This document shows positions 1 through 8,200 of a DNA stretch of 64,000 nt, piece by piece. The translations under genes and the position numbers were made by a program. The notes beneath the pieces are model-generated. The model was not told the origin of the DNA, ran no database searches, and was given only the letters and a program-made list of their open reading frames with translations. This DNA comes from Flavobacterium wongokense. Its GTDB lineage: Bacteria > Bacteroidota > Bacteroidia > Flavobacteriales > Flavobacteriaceae. Where the stretch lies: assembly GCF_021608265.1 (NCBI RefSeq), contig NZ_JAKIHP010000006.1, positions 1-64,000 of the forward strand. Reading direction: 5' to 3'. Numbering within the stretch: the first letter of the stretch is position 1; each line of letters begins with the position of its first letter.

Positions 1-1
1 C

Positions 2-2026
2 GACTGTAACGATAATCAATTGCAATATTTAGATGCCGATGGTGACGGATTTGGTTCGACTACACAGGTTGCCTGTGGAGTATCAAATAATATTGACTGC
101 AATGATAATCAAAATCAATATACCGATGCTGATGGAGACGGATTTGGAACCTTACCTTTAGTAGCTTGTGGAGTTACTAATAATTCAGACTGTAATGATG
201 CAGCAACCTATTACACCGATAACGATGGTGACGGATTTGGAACATTGCCTAAAATAGCTTGTGGTTCTGTTACTAATGGAACTGATTGTAATGATAATGA
301 CAATAGCGTTTGGCAAAATGGCCTGTTCTATGCTGATGCTGATGGCGATGGTTATTCGGCAACACCTGGAGCAACTCAAACACTGTGTTATGGAGCGTCA
401 GGATTTGGAGGATTCAGCTTAGCATTGCACCCTGAAACAGATTGTAACGACAGCAATGCAGCGATTTATCCTGGTGCTGCAGAAATCTGCTGGAATGGTA
501 TCCTTGAAAATTGTACGGGTACGATGTCACAAGGATGTGCTCCTGTGGTGGTTAACATGACTGCTTCTTACCACAATACCACTTTGACTTCTTTATCTCA
601 GGCCATTCCTGCGGTTGCTTATTCTTATGGTGGATATACGAATATCAAATATCGTTTCTCTATCAAAAACGTAACAACCAATACTACAGCTCCGGATATT
701 ATCCAGACTTCACGTTATGTGACGATTCCTGCTGCCATCCATACTCATGGTGCAGCTTACGATATCAAAGTGTCTGCGGTTATCAATGAAGAGATTGTTC
801 CGTTTGCCGGAAATACAATCAGGGTTAATGGACCAACGGTTCAGCTGATTACATTGAACACAGCCAGTTGTGGTGCAACTTTAGCATCTTTGGCTTCAAC
901 ACTTACAGCAAACCAGGGATTGAATGCTACAGGTTATACTTTCCGTATCCGCCTGAATGACGCTAACCCATCACCAACGTATGCTACATCACAGTCAGCT
1001 ACACGTTTCGTGGGAGCGAATACATTCACAGGATTCCCATTACAATATGGGACAAGCTATAAAGTTTCAGTTCAGTATACCTTCAATGATCCTGTAACGA
1101 GTTTACCGGTTCAATCAGGATATGGAGCAGAGTGTACGGTAAATACACCATCAATTCCGTTGACAACTATGGCTTCGCCAACATGTGGAACACAAGTTTC
1201 TACATTGAACGCGAACATTTCAGCGACAGCTGCATCGTATGCTACAGGATACCAATTCCGTATCAGATTGTTTGCAGACAACGGACCAACTCCAGCTTAC
1301 ACTTATAGTGCAGTTAGTGCGAGCCGTTTCTCATCGTTGACAGCCTTTGGAACATTGGCTTACAATACAGCGTATTCAATCTCTGTACAGTACAGCATCC
1401 TAAATGGTGCTACAACAGTATGGTCAGGTTATGGACCGGAGTGTAAAGTTACTACACCGTTCTTCCCAACGACTAGTTTGGTTCCATCGCAATGTGGATT
1501 GGCTACACCAACATCATTGACACAGCAATTGAACATTACACCTTATCCAGGATTCCCTCACTACAAAGTATTGTTGGAGGAAGTAAGCGGAGAAGATGTT
1601 CTTAACTCACAGGAAAGAGAGATCGTTTACTCTTACTTCAAACTGAGTGAGTTCTCAATTGCACAACCAGGTAAAAACTACCAGGTTTCTGTTGCAATCA
1701 AACAGAATGGAGTGTTCGGAGATTACTCAACAGCTTGTGACTTATTCACAGCTCCATTAGGCAAAACAATAGCTGCGGTTTCATTTAAGGCTACAGCATA
1801 TCCAAACCCATTTGCGAACAACTTTATGCTTGATGTGAAATCGTCTAGCGAATCAAACGTAAATATTAAAGTTTACGATATGGTTGGAAGATTGATTGAA
1901 CAAAGAAATGCAAACGTTTCAGATATGCAGAACTTAACTATTGGAAACGAGTATCCAGCAGGTGTTTACAACGTAGTTGTATCACAAGAGGATAGTGTTG
2001 AAACTGTTAGAGTGGTGAAAAGATAA
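2..2026 (+). CDS. T9SS-secreted giant protein, C-terminal part (5' end outside window)
   Basis: The reading frame is open from base 2 with no in-frame stop, so the gene starts upstream of the window; a TTG at 20 is internal, not a start. The visible part begins with calcium-loop repeats (DADGDGFG followed by ACG and DCND), each 31 residues long, and then a MopE-like motif ending PGAAEICWNGILENC. Next come four ~100-residue repeats, each framed by cysteines (opening CG, closing GYGxEC), with alternating beta-strand-like segments. The last ~80 residues (YPNPF... YDMVGRLIEQ... GVYNVVV) form a T9SS type A sorting domain, so export across the outer membrane and cell-surface attachment or release is expected. 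The tail is nearly identical to those of the next two genes. The passenger function is unknown because the N-terminus is missing. Confidence 0.85.
   Translation, partial: DCNDNQLQYLDADGDGFGSTTQVACGVSNNIDCNDNQNQYTDADGDGFGTLPLVACGVTNNSDCNDAATYYTDNDGDGFGTLPKIACGSVTNGTDCNDNDNSVWQNGLFYADADGDGYSATPGATQTLCYGASGFGGFSLALHPETDCNDSNAAIYPGAAEICWNGILENCTGTMSQGCAPVVVNMTASYHNTTLTSLSQAIPAVAYSYGGYTNIKYRFSIKNVTTNTTAPDIIQTSRYVTIPAAIHTHGAAYDIKVSAVINEEIVPFAGNTIRVNGPTVQLITLNTASCGATLASLASTLTANQGLNATGYTFRIRLNDANPSPTYATSQSATRFVGANTFTGFPLQYGTSYKVSVQYTFNDPVTSLPVQSGYGAECTVNTPSIPLTTMASPTCGTQVSTLNANISATAASYATGYQFRIRLFADNGPTPAYTYSAVSASRFSSLTAFGTLAYNTAYSISVQYSILNGATTVWSGYGPECKVTTPFFPTTSLVPSQCGLATPTSLTQQLNITPYPGFPHYKVLLEEVSGEDVLNSQEREIVYSYFKLSEFSIAQPGKNYQVSVAIKQNGVFGDYSTACDLFTAPLGKTIAAVSFKATAYPNPFANNFMLDVKSSSESNVNIKVYDMVGRLIEQRNANVSDMQNLTIGNEYPAGVYNVVVSQEDSVETVRVVKR
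26..304 (+). repeat. Three 93-bp tandem repeats coding for calcium-loop units
   Basis: Three in-frame units of exactly 31 residues begin at 26, 119 and 212. Each carries a DxDGDGFG loop, an ACG cysteine and a DCND cysteine. A fourth, degenerate unit follows to about 520. The spacing of acidic residues matches thrombospondin type 3/MopE-like metal-binding repeats, which usually bind calcium. Unit number may vary because the DNA units are similar. Confidence 0.75.
440..2026 (+). repeat. Constant adhesin tail, copy 1
   Basis: A direct repeat of about 1.6 kb, shared with 9201-10790 and 14850-16451, starts at the D-C-N/D-D motif and runs to the stop codon. Long stretches are identical at DNA level, for example around 1261-1400 against 15661-15810. 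All copies are in the same orientation and in the same reading frame of their genes. Confidence 0.85.
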
Positions 2027-2054
2027 TTTTTTAGAAAATAATTAGAATTTTTGT

Positions 2055-2085
2055 AAGACCCTTGAGCAATCAAGGGTCTTTTTTT
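2055..2085 (+). terminator. Rho-independent terminator of the first adhesin
   Basis: An 11-bp perfect stem (2055-2065 with 2070-2080) closes a GCAA loop and runs into a T tract, 28 bases after the stop codon. Confidence 0.9.
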
Positions 2086-2158
2086 GTAAGTATATCACAG
2101 GTTTGCAAATAAATGAATTGTTTTTTTTGTAGGAAATAATATCTTAAGTTAAGAAAAT

Positions 2159-2221
2159 GTTAACAGTTCTATGTTTTTCATCGATGAAAGAAAGCAGTTT
2201 GACTGATATTGAAGAACTGTT
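2159..2221 (+). promoter_or_regulatory. Palindromic leader element upstream of the second adhesin
   Basis: A 9-bp inverted repeat (AACAGTTCT at 2162-2170 and AGAACTGTT at 2213-2221) encloses a perfect 14-bp palindrome (TTTCATCGATGAAA at 2176-2189). It lies about 80-140 bases before the next start codon. It could be an operator or a structured leader. A GTTAACA box at its left edge also occurs upstream of the third adhesin at 10925. No exact TAnnTTTG box was found in this leader. Confidence 0.4.
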
Positions 2222-2297
2222 CAAAAAAACTTGGCATATCAATATTTTTATTGGAAACATCTTATCTATTTTTAATGTTCAATTTTAAAGAAAAGAT

Positions 2298-5200
2298 ATG
2301 TATAAACATTACGCTTCTATGGATGTGGGTAGGGATGCCCAACATGGGAAAGAAAAAACCACTGGGATGTGGTTATTTAGTTTTACGCTTTTATTCAGTA
2401 TATTTTTTACTGGTGTAATGAAAGCGCAGAGTACGGCAAATTATTTGCCTACACCAACAACGGTGACAACAGGTGTAAATGCTTCGTTGGCTCTTGATAT
2501 GAATGGGAATGCCGTTGATTTAACAACAGGATCGACTTCAGTTGTTGCAGCCAGTTCAGATGACACTCAGTCATCTTTGGCGAACATCGGGTTTGATTTC
2601 TATTTAATGGGAACAAGGTACACTCAGTTTTCAGGATCTGATAATGGTATCATTGGATTGGGTGCCCAACCGGGAACAGGTGTGTATACACTGCCTAACA
2701 GTGTAACTGCTACCGTTGCTACAATTGCACCATTTGGTAACGATATGAGAGTCGGAACGAATGGAATTGTGAGAAGCAAGGTGGTAGGAACAGCACCAAA
2801 TCGTTGCCTTGTCGTGGAATGGAGCAATAACATGATTAGATATATAAGCACGGCTGCTGCTGGTACAGGAACTTTCCAGTTAAGATTATACGAAAGTACA
2901 GGAGTTATTGAATTTGTTTATGGAGGAATGACTACCAATGCTGCGGCTCCTACGGTATATTATGTTGGTTTTTCAACCAATTCAACTGCAAATAACATTG
3001 TAACTATAAATACTACTGGTAATGCGGCGAGTACTTCTGCAACTCCAACCAGTAATACTTATACAGCAAGTTCTACTATAACTCAGTTAAACTCAGCTTC
3101 TAACGGAAACAGAAGATACTATCGTTTTATACCGCCAACAACTTCTTCGCCTACAGGACTGAATTTTACGAGCGTTGCACAAACAACGTATACATTAAAT
3201 TGGACCAATGCAGGATCAAACAGGTTAGGTACCGCTATTTATTATTCTACAGATAATGTAACCTATACTTATCTTACTACAACTACTGCTGCGGCAACTT
3301 CCCAGAATATTAATGGGATGGCACCTGCTACTACTTATTTCTGGAAATTGTATTCCTTAAGTGAAGGATATACAGGTTCAACCCCATTGGCAGGAAGCCA
3401 GGCAACCACTGCGTTGGTACCACTTACTGGAACTAAAACCATTGACAATACTCTGCCTACTTCAGGAAGTAATTATGCAAGTTTTACGGCTGCTGTAAAT
3501 GATTTGAATACGAATGGTGTTGGTGCAGGAGGAGTTACATTTAATGTAACAGCTGGCCAAACATTTAGTGAGACTGTTCCAACGATAACTGCAACAGGTA
3601 CATTGGCGAACCAAATCATTTTCCAGAAAAATGGAGCTGGGGCAAACCCAATATTAACTTCAACAGGTGCAGCGTCAATTGAGGCAGCTATACTTATCAA
3701 TGGAGGTGATTATTTTACTTTTGACGGTATTAATATTGCAACTACAGGAACATTGCTTGAATACGGTTATTATCTGCAAAATTCAACCGCTACAAATGGT
3801 GCGCAAAATAATACATTCAAGAATTTTACGGTTACATTAAACAGGTCAAATGGAGCTTCTCTTGGAGTTTTGCAAATACAATCTTCCACAACTCCAGCGA
3901 CTTCTGCTGCGGGTGCAAATTCAAACAACAAATATTATAATTTCACAATCAAAAATGCCAACTCTGGTATCCTACTTACAGGAACAGCCGGATTCCCTGA
4001 TTTGAATTGCGAAATTGGAACTACTGCTTGTGCAACAAGAAACACGATTGGAGACTCAGCAACTACAGATGATATATTGTACAATGGTGCTGCTGCCGGA
4101 AATGGTTTTGGTATCAGGACTACCAACCAGGGTTCGGTAAAAGTCTTTAATAATGATGTAACTAATATTAGTACCAACGTTAATAACTCAACTGTTGATG
4201 GTATCTTTATTGATAACTCGGCGGCAACTGTTGCGGTAGGTACTAGTGAGGTTTATAATAACAAAATCAATGCAATTTCGAATACATCAACGGGTGCTAA
4301 TACGAATAGTGTTGTTCGAGGAATCCGTGTAAACGGAAATGCTTTTGCAGCAACAATAACAAGGGTTTACAATAACTTTATAACGAATCTTCAGAGTGGG
4401 AATACCAATACCACTTTAACAATAAGAAGAATTATTGGTATTTCACTGCAACCTGCAGGTAGTGGTTCAGGTTCTGGTATTTATGCTGAATTTAACAGTG
4501 TAAGAATCGGAGCGGCAAACCTGACTGTTTCAAATGCATGTTTGGAAATGGGTACAGGTTCAGGACCTGCTTACAGAGTACGTAACAACATCTTGGCTAA
4601 CGTTACAGCGGCTCAGACAGGTGGTGCGAAGCACTACTGCTGGGTAAGTACACAGACTGCCGGAGTTGGTAATACAGGTTCATTGTCTAATTACAATGAC
4701 TTATATGTTACTGGTACAAACGGTTTTGTTGGTTTGGGTAACGCAACCGATTATGCAACGTTGACCAACTGGCAATTAGGGGTTTCCCAAGATGGAAATT
4801 CAGTTTCTACTGATCCAACTTTTACCTCTGCTACCGATTTGCACGCTTCGTCTGCAGCCTTGAATGGTGCAGCGGATCCGTCATTTGCTACAAATACAGC
4901 TTGGGCTTCTCTGGATATTGACTGTGCTTCACGTCCAACTCCTACAGATATTGGAGCCGATGAGTATAATGTGAATAGTAATGATGCTGGTGTAACGGCA
5001 ATCGTAATACCAACGCTTTGTGCAGGTTCACAAACAGTTCAGGCGACAATTAAAAATTATGGTGCGGTAACTTTGACAAGTGTTAAAGTAGATTGGACTG
5101 TTAACGGAAATGCGCAAACTCAGGCTTCGCCAACAGTAAATATTGCTCCTGGAGCATCAGCAACAGTAACTATAGGAACTTTCACTTTTGTTGCGGGTAC

Positions 5201-8200
5201 TACCTATAGTATTGTGGCTACAACTAGTTTACCTAATGGATCTGCAGATGCAAATACAGCTAACGATGGCTTCACGCAAGGAAGTATTGCAACAGGGCTT
5301 TCAGGAAGCTATACTGTAGGAGCTGGTGGTTCGTTTACAACGTTAACGGCGGCTGTTGCGGCTTATAATGCCAGAGCGATTTGCGGTCCGGTAACATTCA
5401 CGCTTACCGATGCTGCTTATGGTTCGGAAACATTTCCAATCACTATCAATGCCAATGCAGGCGCGAATGCAACGAACACTTTGCTTATCAAACCAAGTAC
5501 AACCGCTTCGATTACAGGATCCAATAATACAGCTATCATCTTGTTGAATGGAGCAGATTATGTAACCATCAATGGATCAACAGGCGCTACTACCAATACA
5601 ATTTGTCCAGCTTCTGCGGCTTCACGCGATTTGACACTTACAAATAATAGTGCCAATGCAACAAGTGCGGTGGTTTGGTTACAGACTGCTACAGCAGATG
5701 GTGCTACCAATAATAACGTGATTAACTGTAACCTTGTGGGTTCAGGTGCGAATCAGACATTTGCCGGTATCGGTTCTGGTTCGTCTACTATGAGTACTGC
5801 AACATTGGGAACAGGTAATAACAACAACTCATTCATCAATAATAATATCAGCAAAGCTACTTTCGGTATTGTTTCTATTGGAGCTTCGGCTTCAAATAAA
5901 AACACCGGAACTGTCATCAACCAAAACGTTATGACTGCAGCTTCACCTAACCAAATCAGCCGTGGAGGTATCTTAGTTGGTTTTGAAAATGGAGTTGTAA
6001 TTTCTGGCAATAACATTGCAAATCTTTCAGGTGCTTCATCTAATGATGCGCTTGCAATTTCATTGGGAATCAGTGATATGAACACTACTATTGCCGGTAA
6101 CGAGGTTACTTCAGCAACAATAACTAAAAATACGATAAGTGCTATCCGTTCAGCGAGTACTTATTCAACAGGAGGAATTGTATTGGCACCGACAGCAAAT
6201 TCGGGCACCAATACCATCGCGAATAACTTGTTAAATGATGTTATAGGAAATAGTACATTCGGTGATTTTAGCGCCAGCATCCTGATAGGTGGAGGTACAG
6301 CAGCTACAAATGTATACCACAATACCATTAATATGACTGCTGCCTTGACTGGTGGATCGTTTGATAATTTCGGTATTGCAATAGGTGGCACAAACCCAAC
6401 AGTGAATTTAAGAAACAACATCGTTGTAAATACTGCTACCAATGGTACGGGATCTTCTTATGCATTAGGGCTTGCTTATTCAACAGTTACAAATCTGACT
6501 TCAAATTATAATGACTTTTACGTAACCGGTACAACCAAAATGGTAAGAACAGTTACACTTTCGAATACTGGAGGTACAGATTACGGAACATTGGCAACTT
6601 GGAATACGGCTTCTACAAAAGACGCCAACTCCAAAAATGTCTTACCTGCATTCGCATCTGCATCCGATGTTCGTTTAAATGCATCAAGTTCAAACAATAA
6701 TGCTTTAAACGCAGCGGCTGTTTCAGGAACAGGAATTACTGATGATATAGACTGTGAGGCAAGGAACGGTTCTACTCCTGATATTGGAGCAGACGAGTTT
6801 ACACCACCGGTTGTATTTGACCTTTCTGTAACAGCTCTTACGGCTCCGGCAGTTGTTAATTGCTACAGTGCTTCTGAGAATGTTACTTTCCAAATTACCA
6901 ACTCGGGTAACCAGACTTGGGATTTCAGTACATTGCCAAGAACGATTTCAGCTACGGCAACCAATGGGTTACCGGCAAGCTTCGGACCTGTTGCATTAAC
7001 CGGAACTTTGGCTCCAGGCGCAACAACAACTGTTACAGTTGGAACTTTTGGCGATATGAGAGTACCACAAACGTATTCATTTACGGGTACCCTTAACAAC
7101 GCTAACGAATCTGGGGCAGGTTCAGGAACGGCTAACGATTCATTCTCGGCATCAAGAACAAGTTACAACCCGTCAGCGTCATTAAGTTCTAACTCACCAA
7201 TTTGCTCGGGAACTTCACTTACTTTGACAGCCACCAATTCAGGAGGGTATAACAATACGCCATTTGCGGGTAATAAAACAGAGAGCCCTGCTTTAGCTAT
7301 TCCGGATAATTCAACTACCGGAGCTTCTTCAACAATCGCGTTAAGCGGTGCTATAGGAAGCAATAATGCAGTTTCGGGTTCTAGTGTAATCAATGTTACC
7401 CTAAATATTGCCCACAGCTTCTTGCCAGATTTAGATATTTATCTTGTAGGTCCTGGAAACTGTGGTACATTGGAATTGTCTACAGACAATGGAGCGTCTT
7501 CTTCAGCAGCGACCAATTACTCAGGTACCGTTCTGACTACTACTGCAGGAACTAATATCAGCACCATTACAACTTCGCCAATTGGCGCAGGTCCATACAC
7601 TGTTGAAGGATCACTTACAGGAGCTCCTTCTATCGGAAGTTACATCATTCCGGCAACAGCCCTTAGTGGTTGTCCGATTAACGGAAACTGGACCTTGCGT
7701 ATATTTGATGATGTTAATGCAGATTCAGGAACATTATCAAGCTGGAGCTTATCTGTTGCGCCAACTGCGGCTGCATCAGGAAACTACTCGAACTCATTCT
7801 CGGGAGCTGGTACGATAGGAAGCATTTCATATAGTGGTACCAATAATACTACTGCTACGGTAAGCGTTACGAATCCTACAACTTCAACTTATTCAGTTAG
7901 CGTAACTGATGCAAGTGGTTGTTCTTCAGCGCCGGCTACTACATCAGTAACTGTAAATCCACTTCCAACATTAAATGTTAGCGGACCAATTAATCCGATT
8001 TGTGGAGCTACTACAGCTGATTTAACCAGTATAGTTACTTCTAACGGTACGGTTACCTATTTCAGTGATAATACCTATACTACTTCGGTTGGAACTCCAA
8101 CTGCGGTAACTGCAGCTGGTACTTACTATGTAAGAGCTACTTCTGCTGCAGGATGTATTACTGATGGTACAGTCACAGTAAATGCTTTCAAACCGTTCCC

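Noticed and set aside
5753..6085. Open frame of 110 codons on the minus strand inside the second adhesin
   Set aside because: It is an antisense shadow of a Thr/Ala/Asn-rich coding sequence; composition is odd (Val, Pro, Leu) and there is no start context. Similar minus-strand frames throughout 2.6-14.4 kb were dropped for the same reason.
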